Positions 37,296 through 46,640 of a stretch of DNA of 64,000 nt are shown here, piece by piece. The stretch covers positions 36,081 to 100,080 of the forward strand of contig JAJFKO010000063.1 in the NCBI GenBank assembly GCA_021773175.1. Reading direction: 5' to 3'. Both the position numbers and the translations under genes were made by a program. The first letter of the stretch is position 1; every line of letters starts with the position of its first letter. Below the pieces are notes generated by a model that saw nothing but the letters and a program-made list of their open reading frames with translations, had not been told where the DNA came from and searched no databases. This stretch comes from Gammaproteobacteria bacterium. GTDB taxonomy: Bacteria; Pseudomonadota; Gammaproteobacteria; JAJFKO01.

Positions 37296-38606
37296 ATGCA
37301 AGAACAAGCAATCTATGCGGCGCGTCGTGAGAAATTAACAGCACAATTAAAAGCAAACGATATTATTCTTATCCCTGCAAGCAAAGAACTTTTACGCAAT
37401 GGTGATGCACATTATCCTTTTCGTCAAAATAGTGATTTCTTTTATTTAACAGGTTTTAATGAGCCAGATGCTATCTTGGTTTTACGCGTTAATTCAGCAA
37501 ATAACTATGACTTTACTTTGTTTTGTAATGAACGTGATCCAAAGATGGAGCAATGGGTTGGGGCTCGTGCAGGTACGGCAGGCGCGATAAAAGAGTTTGC
37601 TGCAGATAATGCTTTTTTAGTTGATGAATTTGCAACAAAGTTACCGGAATTGTTGTTAGGTTGTCAGCGTGTATTGTTACCGTTAAGTGGTGCTAGCTAT
37701 TTTCATGAAGAAGTCCTCGCGACTATCAAAAATTTACAGAGAAAAGTACGATCAGGTATCGTTGCGCCGGTTGAGATTATTAATAGTGAAACATATTTAC
37801 ATCCTATGCGCCGAGTTAAGGATGAACATGAAATTCAATTACTGCGTCAAGCAGCAGAGATTTCTGTTAGTGCACATATGAAAACAATACAAGCCTGCCG
37901 TCCTGGGATGTGGGAATATGAATTAGAAGCTATATTAAAGCATGAGTTCTGTCGACATGGTGCGCGTGAAACAGCGTATGAATCAATTGTTGGCAGTGGT
38001 GCGAATGCTTGTGTTCTACATTATGTTGCCAATAATGCAAAAATGAATGATGGAGATCTCGTGCTTATTGATGCTGGTTGTGAATATCAAATGTATGCCT
38101 CGGATATTACTCGTACATTCCCAGCAAATGGTCGTTACACTGCAGAACAAAAAGCTATTTATGAAATCGTTCTGCAAGCACAAAAAGATTGTATCGCGGC
38201 ATTAAAACCTGGCGTCGCTTGGCAAACGTTGCAAAGCATTGTGATTACAACTATCACTCATGGCTTAGTTGATGTTGGGATTCTAAAAGGTAAACCCGAG
38301 CAGCTGATTGAAGAAAAAGCGTATCAACCTTTCTATATGCATTTATTTGGACATTGGTTAGGAATGGATGTGCATGATGCCGGCAATTATAAAGACGAAG
38401 GTGAGTGGACGTCAATGCAAGCTGGCATGGTGACAACGGTTGAACCTGGAATTTATATCATGGCGGGCATGAAAAATGTCGATGAAAAGTGGTGGAATAT
38501 CGGTATTCGTATTGAAGATGATATATTAATTACAAATGATGGTAGTGATGTTTTAACGGCTGCATTACCGAAAGAAATCTCTGATATTGAAGAGTTAATG
38601 AAGTAA
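37296..38606 (+). CDS. pepP: Xaa-Pro aminopeptidase
   Basis: This cytoplasmic metalloprotease removes N-terminal residues preceding proline. It has 436 aa: an N-terminal creatinase-like domain (with FYLTGFNEPDA) and a pita-bread catalytic domain. The five metal ligands sit in LIDAGCEYQMYASDITRTF (two Asp), HLFGHWLGMDVHD (His), TTVEPGIY (Glu) and GIRIEDD (Glu). It lies between ygfB and ubiH as in E. coli. Confidence 0.95.
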   Translation: MQEQAIYAARREKLTAQLKANDIILIPASKELLRNGDAHYPFRQNSDFFYLTGFNEPDAILVLRVNSANNYDFTLFCNERDPKMEQWVGARAGTAGAIKEFAADNAFLVDEFATKLPELLLGCQRVLLPLSGASYFHEEVLATIKNLQRKVRSGIVAPVEIINSETYLHPMRRVKDEHEIQLLRQAAEISVSAHMKTIQACRPGMWEYELEAILKHEFCRHGARETAYESIVGSGANACVLHYVANNAKMNDGDLVLIDAGCEYQMYASDITRTFPANGRYTAEQKAIYEIVLQAQKDCIAALKPGVAWQTLQSIVITTITHGLVDVGILKGKPEQLIEEKAYQPFYMHLFGHWLGMDVHDAGNYKDEGEWTSMQAGMVTTVEPGIYIMAGMKNVDEKWWNIGIRIEDDILITNDGSDVLTAALPKEISDIEELMK

Positions 38607-38611
38607 TAGTG

Positions 38612-39841
38612 ATGCAAGATAACAATAACTACGACATTGTCATTATTGGTGGCGGATTAGTTGGCAATAGCGTGGTCTGTGCTCTGCAACAATACCCACA
38701 ATACTGTAAAAAGCTACGCATAGCGGTTGTTGAAGCTGTTCCTGCGACTGAGAAATTACAAACTGATTTTGATGTGCGTTCAGTTGCACTGTCTTATGGC
38801 AGTAGTTTGATTTTCCAACGCTTTAAGATTTGGCAAAAGATGCTATTGCAAGCTAGCCCTATAAATAACATCCATATTTCGACTCGCGGTAATTTTGGTT
38901 CTGCTAATGTTAAAGCCGAGCAACAAAAAGTTCCTGCACTAGGTTATGTTGTGGCAATGCCGGTGTTGCTAAAAGCATTTTATGATAAATTTTCTGAGTT
39001 TGATAATGTTGATTTATTATGTCCTGCAACAGTGAGCAATATCGAACGTATTGCGACAGGTCATCAGCTAACACTGATACAAGATGGGAATAACAAGCAG
39101 ATTAACGCAAAGTTAATTATCGTTGCTGATGGTACCCGCTCTAAGACTCGCGACTTATTACATATTAATACCAAACAAACAGATTATGGGCAGTATGGTG
39201 TAACAGCCAATATTGGTTTAGCCGATGATCATCAGAACTATGCTTATGAGCGTTTTACTGCAACGGGACCATTAGCGATGCTACCTATGACGGAACGTCG
39301 TGCCGCAATGGTTTGGTGTGTTTCAGAAAATCAAGCTGCAGAATTAAAAGCGGCTGATGATGTTACGTTTTTAAAATCATTACAAGAAACATTTGGTTAT
39401 CGTCTTGGTCAGCTACAACAAGTTGGCGTTAAACAAATTTATCCATTGCGCTTAACACAGGCCATGGAATTATCGCGCCCAGGTATAGTGTTATTAGGTA
39501 ATGTAGCGCAAACACTACATCCCGTTGCTGGACAAGGTTTTAATTTAGGTTTGCGCAGTGCTGTCAAACTTGCTGAAGTGATTATTGATGCATTACGTAA
39601 CCAGCAAGATTATGCGAGCAACCAAGTTTTAAAAAATTATGAATCACAACAATTACAGGATAGAGCGACTATTACGCTCTATACTAATTTTCTCGTAAAA
39701 TTGTTTTCAAATAATGTACCTATGCTTGGTTATCTACGCGGTAAAGGTTTACTGGCCCTAGACTTACTGCCTTTCAGTAAGCAGCCACTCATTAAAATGA
39801 ATATGGGTGTAGCTAATCAGATTATGGCTGAGTATTTATGA
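38612..39841 (+). CDS. ubiH: UbiH/UbiF-family ubiquinone biosynthesis FAD hydroxylase
   Basis: A class A flavoprotein monooxygenase of about 409 aa. The N-terminal Rossmann motif DIVIIGGGLVGNSVV, the middle VADGTRSKTRDLL motif and the FAD ribityl motif LLGNVAQTLHPVAGQGFNLGLR are intact. Position after pepP identifies it as the 2-octaprenyl-6-methoxyphenol hydroxylase UbiH rather than UbiI or UbiF, though the subfamilies are similar. ATG 38612 is preferred to GTG 38609. Its stop overlaps the next gene start (ATGA). Confidence 0.9.
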   Translation: MQDNNNYDIVIIGGGLVGNSVVCALQQYPQYCKKLRIAVVEAVPATEKLQTDFDVRSVALSYGSSLIFQRFKIWQKMLLQASPINNIHISTRGNFGSANVKAEQQKVPALGYVVAMPVLLKAFYDKFSEFDNVDLLCPATVSNIERIATGHQLTLIQDGNNKQINAKLIIVADGTRSKTRDLLHINTKQTDYGQYGVTANIGLADDHQNYAYERFTATGPLAMLPMTERRAAMVWCVSENQAAELKAADDVTFLKSLQETFGYRLGQLQQVGVKQIYPLRLTQAMELSRPGIVLLGNVAQTLHPVAGQGFNLGLRSAVKLAEVIIDALRNQQDYASNQVLKNYESQQLQDRATITLYTNFLVKLFSNNVPMLGYLRGKGLLALDLLPFSKQPLIKMNMGVANQIMAEYL

Positions 39842-40215
39842 GAGTTATTTTGTTTATTGCCGTATTGTTTGGCTTGACTGCTGTTGTTGCCGGTGCTGTA
39901 GGTGACCATGCTTTGCATATGCTGCATACTTCACGACAATACCAAGCTTACTTAACTGCTGTTCGTTACCAAATGTGGCATGCAATTGTGTTATTAATAA
40001 TAGGTTTTGCCGCTTATATTAAACCAGAGCTTTTGACTAGAAAGCTCATAAGGTTTGCAGTATTAAGTTTTATTTTAGCGATCATTCTATTTTCAGGAAC
40101 TATCTATTTTGTTACCTTTAGTCACTTCAAAATTTTACTTTATCTAGTACCGTTTGGTGGCACATTATTTATGTTAGGTTGGTTAAGCCTATTAGGTTGT
40201 GTGGTTATATTATAA
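39838..40215 (+). CDS. DUF423 membrane protein (YgdD-like)
   Basis: A 125-aa protein with four hydrophobic helices. The motifs AVAGAVGDHAL, QMWHAIVLL and FSGTIYFV correspond to the DUF423 signature (GAFGAH, YHxxHAL, FSGSLY). It is translationally coupled to ubiH. Its last 76 bases overlap the 3' end of the opposite-strand MFS gene. Confidence 0.85.
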   Translation: MRVILFIAVLFGLTAVVAGAVGDHALHMLHTSRQYQAYLTAVRYQMWHAIVLLIIGFAAYIKPELLTRKLIRFAVLSFILAIILFSGTIYFVTFSHFKILLYLVPFGGTLFMLGWLSLLGCVVIL

Positions 40216-41393
40216 ATGTCAAAAGAATATTTACTAAGCATCAAGAAAATGAATGATATTAAAGTAAAAGTAAATAAAAATAACCATGCATAAGAGCATG
40301 ATGAATAATCGATTATTAAGCCAACCATTAGCGATAACATCACAATAGAAATTAATGCAATAATATCAAAGAAACTACAGATTCTGGCAATATGCCTTGT
40401 GTCATAAGATTTCATTATGATCGTCATGCGCTCTATTCGTATTAAACAATGTAATAAAGAAAAGTTAAACAGAACAAAATATGTTAATAAGTAATTGGTG
40501 AAAATAGATAATAATAGAATATTTGTGGCGTATAAAAATATCAATGTGCAGAGAAAAATTTTTGTGTTTGTTATCCTGATCGTAAGCTTAGATATATAGA
40601 TTGATGATAGCGCTCCTAGCCCGTACGGCACAGTAAATAGAGCATAGTGAATTTTATCTAGAGATAAGCTATCCAAAAAATAGATGGGGTAGATGATGTT
40701 TTGCACCATGACTAATATATAGGGAACAATTAATATTAATAATATTTTAAAGAGTGTCTTGTTCTTCATTAAGTAGCTAACAGTTGATAAAAATCCTATA
40801 TCTTCAGCCTTGGCTATTATATTTTTACTATAGGCTTTAATTGGAATAATGAGCGCCACACTGACTGCAGTAAGCAAAATGCTACATATAAGAATATTTT
40901 TCAAGCTATAAGAGACAAGAATTGCAATTATAACGCCAGATAAAAGTGAAATTAATTGTCTAATAAATTCTAAATGTCGATTTAAATTATAATAATCATT
41001 ATCAGATACTGTACTGTGAGATAAAATAGTAAATGAAAGTTGTTGCATAGCCCTAATAACTATAGCGACAGAAATAATTAAATAGAATTTTAATAATGAA
41101 AGGTCGGTATGTGTTGTTATAGTTATTAAGAATGCATATAGAATCAAAGATAATAAGATAACAGAGTAACAAATGTTCTTTTTAGGAAACCTATCTACGA
41201 TAGAACTAAACTTTGGCATTAATATAACAGTCGCGATATAAGGCACAACTGTCATAATAGCAATGTTCGTTACACTGCCACTATTCGTTAATACCATCCA
41301 GGGAATACTAATCAGTAATATCCCATTAGCAATCCCTGAACAGAGCGAGCTTGCGTATATGAAAAATAGATTATAACGAAAAATCTTGTTCAT
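40140..41393 (-). CDS. MFS transporter, candidate peptide or metabolite exporter
   Basis: A 417-aa protein with about 12 hydrophobic helices of the MFS type (SGIANGILLISIPWMVLT at the start; the loop IVDRFPKKNICY between helices 2 and 3). It begins two bases after the stop of the PqqD/PqqC-like gene, so it is the last gene of the peptide-enzyme-transporter operon. That placement suggests export of the modified product or self-resistance. It resembles MFS_3-type efflux proteins more than sugar transporters. Its 3' end overlaps the convergent DUF423 gene by 76 bases. Confidence 0.8.
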   Translation of the reverse strand: MNKIFRYNLFFIYASSLCSGIANGILLISIPWMVLTNSGSVTNIAIMTVVPYIATVILMPKFSSIVDRFPKKNICYSVILLSLILYAFLITITTHTDLSLLKFYLIISVAIVIRAMQQLSFTILSHSTVSDNDYYNLNRHLEFIRQLISLLSGVIIAILVSYSLKNILICSILLTAVSVALIIPIKAYSKNIIAKAEDIGFLSTVSYLMKNKTLFKILLILIVPYILVMVQNIIYPIYFLDSLSLDKIHYALFTVPYGLGALSSIYISKLTIRITNTKIFLCTLIFLYATNILLLSIFTNYLLTYFVLFNFSLLHCLIRIERMTIIMKSYDTRHIARICSFFDIIALISIVMLSLMVGLIIDYSSCSYAWLFLFTFTLISFIFLMLSKYSFDIYNITTQPNRLNQPNINNVPPNGTR

Positions 41394-41395
41394 GA

Positions 41396-42409
41396 TTATA
41401 TCGCAAAAAAATCTACGTACTGTCGTGGCATATAGTTACCTTTATGGCTGTAGTAATCTTTAATTTCCAATTTCTGTACATCAAAAGCATGTTTTATATC
41501 ATGAATCTTATTCACAATTTCATGGATTTTATCTGCGCTTATTTTATCAATGTAATCGATATTTTCTTTTAATAGTTTTTCATGTCCCATTTCAACGTCA
41601 ACTTTAATATGGGTGAAATAGCTATCTAGCAAATCTAATGGAACCCCATAATGTTTATTTAATTTACTGCTAATGTCTTGAGCTGAATCTATATCAAATT
41701 CTGATGCTTCAATAACGCTAGCGATTAATAAAACAGAATAGGGTGAATAGCAAAATAATTCTTTTAATAGTAAGTCAATGAGTCGAGTTGAGACGAGTGG
41801 AATGCTGTTTTTAACTTCAGCTTCACTTAAGCCTAGTTTCAATAAACATCTAAGTACAAAAATCTCATGTCCACATTCTTGTTGATAGTAGTTATAAAGT
41901 ATTGGTTTGAATGTCTCGTCATCACAATTCTCATAAGCGTTATAAAGTGCTGAAGGGAAGTTTTTTACATAGTGATAAGATTCTAATAACCAACCTGTAA
42001 GCACATTTTTATCAACATTATTATTAATAATATCATTAACAATATGTGTTTCTGCGAGTTGATCACGCCAAATGCGTACAGCATCCAGTAGTGTATTTCT
42101 TATATTATCTTGGGTGACTTCCTGCATATGCTTCACGGGTAAGTGCAATATATCTGCTTCAGATAATGACGAGACAATCTCACCAACTCTTTTTTTCGAA
42201 TAATTACTTTCTTTGGCAATTTTTTCTATAGTATTGTAGCCCGTGCAATGTGATCTGATCTGTAAAAAATCTTCTGCATCACTTTCAGGGACTTCATAAA
42301 TACCATTACTTACAACAAGGTAATATAAACCATCCTTGTTTTGATGTTTGGTCCATAAATTATGTCTAAACTTAGGGAATTTATGAAAATCTTTATTCTT
42401 AACAATCAT
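41396..42409 (-). CDS. fused PqqD-like (RiPP recognition) / heme-oxygenase-like (PqqC/HDO-type) enzyme
   Basis: The start is at 42409 (MIVKNKDFHKF), where AGGAGA precedes the ATG; an in-frame ATG at 42442 lies inside a hairpin. Residues about 27-90 (YYLVVSNGIYEVPESDAEDFLQ...VGEIVSSLSEADIL) look like a PqqD-type winged-helix peptide-binding element. Residues about 105-310 form a PqqC/TenA-like helical domain. Candidate metal ligands arranged as in heme-oxygenase-like diiron oxidases are E143-x2-H146, E178/H181, E234 and H267-x3-D271 with H276. The upstream 20-residue peptide is the probable substrate. A cofactor-free PqqC-type oxidase is the alternative. Confidence 0.75.
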   Translation of the reverse strand: MIVKNKDFHKFPKFRHNLWTKHQNKDGLYYLVVSNGIYEVPESDAEDFLQIRSHCTGYNTIEKIAKESNYSKKRVGEIVSSLSEADILHLPVKHMQEVTQDNIRNTLLDAVRIWRDQLAETHIVNDIINNNVDKNVLTGWLLESYHYVKNFPSALYNAYENCDDETFKPILYNYYQQECGHEIFVLRCLLKLGLSEAEVKNSIPLVSTRLIDLLLKELFCYSPYSVLLIASVIEASEFDIDSAQDISSKLNKHYGVPLDLLDSYFTHIKVDVEMGHEKLLKENIDYIDKISADKIHEIVNKIHDIKHAFDVQKLEIKDYYSHKGNYMPRQYVDFFAI

Positions 42410-42432
42410 CTTTGAGTCTCCTAAAATAAGAG

Positions 42433-42453
42433 AGGGTGGCATATTGCCACCCT
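42433..42453 (-). terminator. hairpin between peptide gene and enzyme gene (attenuator)
   Basis: AGGGTGGCA and TGCCACCCT form a perfect 9-bp stem with a 3-base loop. In the minus-strand direction it is followed by CTCTTATTTT. It begins 8 bases after the peptide stop codon. Partial termination here would give much more peptide mRNA than enzyme mRNA, a common arrangement in RiPP operons. Confidence 0.75.
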
Positions 42454-42461
42454 GAGTAAGA

Positions 42462-42524
42462 TTAACCGCAAGTTACAACAACTACTGCGCTTTGGTCTTT
42501 TTTATTGGTTTTTTCTAGTTTCAT
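42462..42524 (-). CDS. 20-residue candidate RiPP precursor peptide
   Basis: The 21-codon ORF is preceded by an excellent ribosome binding site (AAGGAGAT, 5 bases from ATG), better than that of most genes here. The peptide has a Lys/Glu-rich leader-like start (MKLEKTNKKDQ) and a hydrophobic end, SAVVVVTCG, with a single penultimate cysteine. It is followed by a terminator hairpin and then by a PqqD/PqqC-like enzyme and an exporter. The most likely role is a ribosomally made peptide whose C-terminal Cys-Gly region is oxidised or excised. A leader peptide regulating the operon is the alternative. Confidence 0.7.
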   Translation of the reverse strand: MKLEKTNKKDQSAVVVVTCG

Positions 42525-42655
42525 GGTAAATCTCCTTAAATTTAAAATATGCAGCTTTATTCTAGCAACGCTATGGGTGGGCATGTACAGTAATAACTAC
42601 GTAAACTTAAAGAGATTGCGTGATTTTTGGTATTTAATAGAAGAAGTATCGCGAT

Positions 42656-43921
42656 TTAAAAATGCATAGGTAAGATAGCCCCGGCACCAGCAAAGTAGTG
42701 GGCAATGAAAGGACTTTCATAATAATAATAGATATTACTAGAGCGGGCAGCAAAAGCATTCAGTGCGTCTTTCACCCAGACTTCAGCAAAAGCTTTATTA
42801 CCTGTGGCAATGTAAGCGACATCGCTACGCAAGTATTTCGCTTCTAAGTGGGTGTCTCCGTAGAGTGTTGCATTAAACTGATTAACAATACCGGCTATTC
42901 GAATATCACTGCAGCCAACACCATTAGCAAAAAGCGTTAAGTTATTACTATCAACCCAGAGTAGGTTTAAAATAGCATCGCCAGCATAATAAATTTTTCT
43001 AATATTCAGTTTGCCGGATAGATTAATTTTACCACTACCATAAACATACATATTTAAAGCATTACTATAAGCTTGGAATATATTGATATCGCCGTTGCCG
43101 ACATAATAAAAATGAGATAGATAAGCTTTACCAAGGATGTTTAAGTTCCCAGTACCGCGTTTATAATCGATAGCTAAATTTCGTGAGTTAGTTCCCTCTA
43201 TATTGATATCACCACTAGCACGATTATAAAAAATGTGACGGACATCAACATCGCCGACAAGATTGATAGGACCAGAGCCACTATCTTTTATTATTAGTGG
43301 AGCGGGCGTTAAATATTGCATATTAACGCTGCCAGAACCTGAGGAATTTAATTCTGCTAAACCAATTTTGCCGTTGAGATTAACGCTACCGTAACTTTTA
43401 ACAGTGACGGTTGTGTCTTCAGATACGATATGATTCATCAAGACGTCACCACGAGCATCACTAAAAAGTCTTTCTAGATTATATCCATAGCCATTGATAT
43501 ACATCGGTCCAGAACCAAGTTGTTCAACGACTAAATGACGAGACTTTAATTTTTCAGTGTTGACGCTACCGTAACTTTTATTTATCAAAACATGTAAGCG
43601 TGGTAGTCGTACTTGAATTAACCAGTGTTTTGATACTCGCCTAGCACTACTTAAGGGTAGAATATATAAGGTTCCATTTTTTACATGATAAGCATCATAC
43701 GCTAAATAAGCTTTTGGACCGCGAACTTTAATGCCATAGTGGTGTTGATTACTTACAATAAGAACTTGTGCGTGGCCTGCGACAACAACTTGATCAAAGG
43801 CCGGTACATGGTTGTTAACAAATAATTCTGGATGCGGTAATTTATAATGGTGACGAACGCCACAGCCGCTGGTGATAAGCACGATCGCAATGGTGGTAAG
43901 TAATAATCTGAAATAGCGCAT
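42656..43921 (-). CDS. lipoprotein with DUF2807-type beta-solenoid repeats
   Basis: A 421-aa protein with a lipobox (LITSGC, cysteine 20), so it is probably anchored to a membrane facing the periplasm or surface. From about residue 45 on it consists of irregular 20-25-residue repeats with GSG.INL.G, YGSVNLNG and GNGDINI-like turns. These are typical of the putative auto-transporter adhesin head (DUF2807/GIN) fold, a right-handed beta solenoid. No membrane barrel is present. Adhesion or envelope interaction is likely but unproven. It is a single-gene unit, with palindromic repeat copy B just upstream. Confidence 0.8.
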   Translation of the reverse strand: MRYFRLLLTTIAIVLITSGCGVRHHYKLPHPELFVNNHVPAFDQVVVAGHAQVLIVSNQHHYGIKVRGPKAYLAYDAYHVKNGTLYILPLSSARRVSKHWLIQVRLPRLHVLINKSYGSVNTEKLKSRHLVVEQLGSGPMYINGYGYNLERLFSDARGDVLMNHIVSEDTTVTVKSYGSVNLNGKIGLAELNSSGSGSVNMQYLTPAPLIIKDSGSGPINLVGDVDVRHIFYNRASGDINIEGTNSRNLAIDYKRGTGNLNILGKAYLSHFYYVGNGDINIFQAYSNALNMYVYGSGKINLSGKLNIRKIYYAGDAILNLLWVDSNNLTLFANGVGCSDIRIAGIVNQFNATLYGDTHLEAKYLRSDVAYIATGNKAFAEVWVKDALNAFAARSSNIYYYYESPFIAHYFAGAGAILPMHF

Positions 43922-43941
43922 AAGTCTCGATTCTTGTTGTC

Positions 43942-44069
43942 TTAGGACTTACGCAAAACCCTTTATACTTCGTTAAAATAGTTTTCAAAAGTCCTCGCGT
44001 ATTATATGTATACTATCGGCTTTTTGAAAACTATTTTGCCTCGTCTAAAAGGTTTATCGTAAGCCCTAA
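43942..44069. repeat. palindromic intergenic repeat, copy B
   Basis: A 128-bp element. Its ends are imperfect inverted repeats (TTAGGACTTACGCAAAACC against the inverse of GGTTTATCGTAAGCCCTAA). Inside is a second inverted pair, ATAGTTTTCAAAA and TTTTGAAAACTAT. The centre, GTATACTATCGGCT, is shared with copy C at 47711. It lies between the solenoid lipoprotein and tex genes. Confidence 0.85.
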
Positions 44070-44268
44070 TGTCTTTCTTGTTTGAAATCTGCTTTGACAT
44101 ATTGCTTATTCATTGATTTGCCAAGCAAAAACTTGGCATATGCTACCATTGCTGCCGTCTGGAGGGAAGCATTTCATTCATATTTTATTGTTTTGCGATC
44201 AAGACTAGATTTTTCTTCTTAGCATCTTATAATGTCTAATTTTTAACAATATGACATGAGAGACCTAG
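44070..44268 (+). promoter_or_regulatory. upstream region of tex
   Basis: The 199 bases between repeat copy B and tex hold a small perfect hairpin, TGCCAAG-CAAAAA-CTTGGCA at 44119-44138, and the probable tex promoter, which I could not place with confidence. No small gene was seen. Confidence 0.35.
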
Positions 44269-46590
44269 ATGGATATTGCACAAAGTATTGCGAATGAGTT
44301 AGAAGTAAATACAAGCCAAGTAATGGCTGCTGTTACCCTATTGGATGAAGGTGCCACGGTACCATTTATTTCGCGTTATCGTAAAGAGGTCACTGATGGC
44401 TTATCAGATACGCAATTGCGATTATTAGAACAGCGTTTGCAATATCTACGTGAACTAGAAGAGCGGCGTCTTGTTATTTTAAAAAGTATTGAAGAGCAAG
44501 AAAAGCTTACGCCTGAGTTGAAAAAAGAGATTTTAGCGGCTGATAATAAAACGCGTCTTGAAGATTTATATTTACCTTATAAACAAAAACGTCGAACTAA
44601 AGCACAGATCGCTCGTGAAGCAGGGCTTGAGCCGTTAGCATTAAGCCTATTAAACGATCCCACTCAAGATCCTGAAAAGCTTGCCAGTGAATATTTAAAT
44701 ATAGAAGCAAAAGTAGAGACAACAACCCAAGCCCTCGATGGCGCGCGCCAAATCTTGATGGAAAATATGGCTGAAGATGCTGAATTGCTAGGTAGATTTC
44801 GAGATTATATCTGGCAGCATGGTGTTATCAATAGTGTGGTTGTTAAAGGTAAAGAGCAAGAAGGACAAAAGTTTACTGATTATTTTGAGTATTCAGAAAC
44901 AATTCGCAGCATACCTTCACATCGTGTTTTGGCTTTATTGCGTGGACGACGTGAAGGTATGTTACGTGTCACCTTAGATTTAACAGAAGCAGAGGAATTG
45001 CAATGTCAAGAAATGTTAGCGACCAAGCATGACATTGTAAACCAACATCGTGCTGCAGATGCATGGCTTGTTGAAACAGTTCGTTGGACATGCCGTATCA
45101 AGATGTTTACGAAAATTGATTTAGATTTAATGCAACAATTACGAGAGCAAGCTGAAGAAGTTGCTATTCAAGTCTTCGCAAAAAACTTACATGACTTGTT
45201 GATGGCTGCGCCGGCCGGACAAAAAACGATTATGGGTTTGGATCCAGGGTTACGTACGGGTGTTAAGGTTGCTATTGTTGATATCACTGGCAAATTGCTT
45301 GATCACACGACTATATTCCCGCATGTACCCAAAAATCAATGGCAGCAATCAATTGCTATACTTGCTGCATTTGCAGAAAAATATAATGTTAACTTGGTTT
45401 CAATAGGGAATGGTACCGGTTCACGAGAAACAGATCGTTTAGTTAAAGAATTGTCGCAGCATTTCCCCAAATTAAAACTACAAAAAATTGTTGTGTCAGA
45501 AGCTGGAGCCTCTGTGTATTCGGCTTCTGAATTAGCCGCTAAAGAATTTCCAGATTTAGATGTAACATTTCGTGGCGCAGTATCTATTGCCAGACGCTTA
45601 CAAGATCCACTTGCAGAGTTAGTGAAAATTGAACCTAAGGCGATTGGTGTTGGCCAATATCAACATGACCTTAATCAGGTGCGCTTAAAACGCGGCTTGG
45701 ATAATGTTGTTGAAGATTGTGTGAATGCGGTTGGTGTTGATGCTAATTTAGCGTCGGTGCAACTATTATCGAGAGTCGCTGGGTTAAACCAAACATTAGC
45801 AGAAAATATTGTTGCTTATAGAGATGAGCATGGGATGTTTACAGACCGTAAAACTCTATTAAAAGTGCCACGTATGGGTGAGAAAACATTTCAGCAAGCT
45901 GCAGGTTTCTTGCGAATTAGTAATGGCAGTAATGCTCTCGATGCTTCTGCTGTACATCCGGAAGCGTATCCATTAGTAGAGAAAATGTTAAAAAACTTAT
46001 CTCTGGATATTAAAGATGTTACAGGCAATAGAGAAGTTCTGAAGAAATTGTCGGCAGAGGATTTTACTGATGAGAAGTTTGGTTTGCCAACGGTGCAAGA
46101 TGTTATTGCTGAATTAGAAAAACCCGGTCGTGATCCGCGACCAGAATTCGTCACGGCAACATTTAAGGATGGTGTCGAAGAAATTAAGGATTTGCGTGAA
46201 GGTATGTTACTTGAAGGTGTTATTACTAACGTAACTAACTTTGGTGCTTTCGTGGATATTGGTGTTCACCAGGACGGCTTAGTTCATATTTCGGCTTTAT
46301 CAAATACTTTCGTAAAAGATCCGCGTGAAGTTGTGAAGACTGGTGATATTGTTAAAGTTAAAGTCATGGAAGTCGAGGTTAATCGAAAACGTATTGCTTT
46401 AAGTATGCGCCTAGACGATAGTGTTGTGCCAGCAGCTAAAAAAGATTCGCAGAAGAATAATAGACAGACTATGAAAGATAAGCCGCAAAGTAATAAACCC
46501 AGCAATCATGATGCTAATACTGGACAGAATAAACAGCGTAATTCAGCCATGGCGGATGCGTTAGCTGGATTATTGTCTAATACTAAATAG
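44269..46590 (+). CDS. tex: Tex-family transcription accessory / RNA-binding protein
   Basis: A cytoplasmic nucleic-acid-binding protein of 773 aa, typical for Tex. In order it has an N-terminal helical Tex domain ([21 protein letters not shown] near residue 35), a YqgF/RNase H-like domain ([18 protein letters not shown] near residue 323), helix-hairpin-helix motifs (about 495-560) and a C-terminal S1 domain ([31 protein letters not shown] near 645). A Lys/Asn/Gln-rich tail follows. Tex influences transcription and RNA turnover, and in some pathogens toxin expression. Confidence 0.97.
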   Translation: MDIAQSIANELEVNTSQVMAAVTLLDEGATVPFISRYRKEVTDGLSDTQLRLLEQRLQYLRELEERRLVILKSIEEQEKLTPELKKEILAADNKTRLEDLYLPYKQKRRTKAQIAREAGLEPLALSLLNDPTQDPEKLASEYLNIEAKVETTTQALDGARQILMENMAEDAELLGRFRDYIWQHGVINSVVVKGKEQEGQKFTDYFEYSETIRSIPSHRVLALLRGRREGMLRVTLDLTEAEELQCQEMLATKHDIVNQHRAADAWLVETVRWTCRIKMFTKIDLDLMQQLREQAEEVAIQVFAKNLHDLLMAAPAGQKTIMGLDPGLRTGVKVAIVDITGKLLDHTTIFPHVPKNQWQQSIAILAAFAEKYNVNLVSIGNGTGSRETDRLVKELSQHFPKLKLQKIVVSEAGASVYSASELAAKEFPDLDVTFRGAVSIARRLQDPLAELVKIEPKAIGVGQYQHDLNQVRLKRGLDNVVEDCVNAVGVDANLASVQLLSRVAGLNQTLAENIVAYRDEHGMFTDRKTLLKVPRMGEKTFQQAAGFLRISNGSNALDASAVHPEAYPLVEKMLKNLSLDIKDVTGNREVLKKLSAEDFTDEKFGLPTVQDVIAELEKPGRDPRPEFVTATFKDGVEEIKDLREGMLLEGVITNVTNFGAFVDIGVHQDGLVHISALSNTFVKDPREVVKTGDIVKVKVMEVEVNRKRIALSMRLDDSVVPAAKKDSQKNNRQTMKDKPQSNKPSNHDANTGQNKQRNSAMADALAGLLSNTK

Positions 46591-46610
46591 TCTGCTGACT
46601 ATGCTCGTAG

Positions 46611-46640
46611 CGTGTCGTCTTTTATGTTTGAGATGACACG
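46611..46640. terminator. weak hairpin at convergent gene ends (tex / tssE)
   Basis: CGTGTCGTC (46611-46619) and GATGACACG (46632-46640) can pair over 9 positions with one G-U. The right arm lies within the last codons of tssE. No U-tract follows on either strand, so a terminator role is uncertain. Confidence 0.3.
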
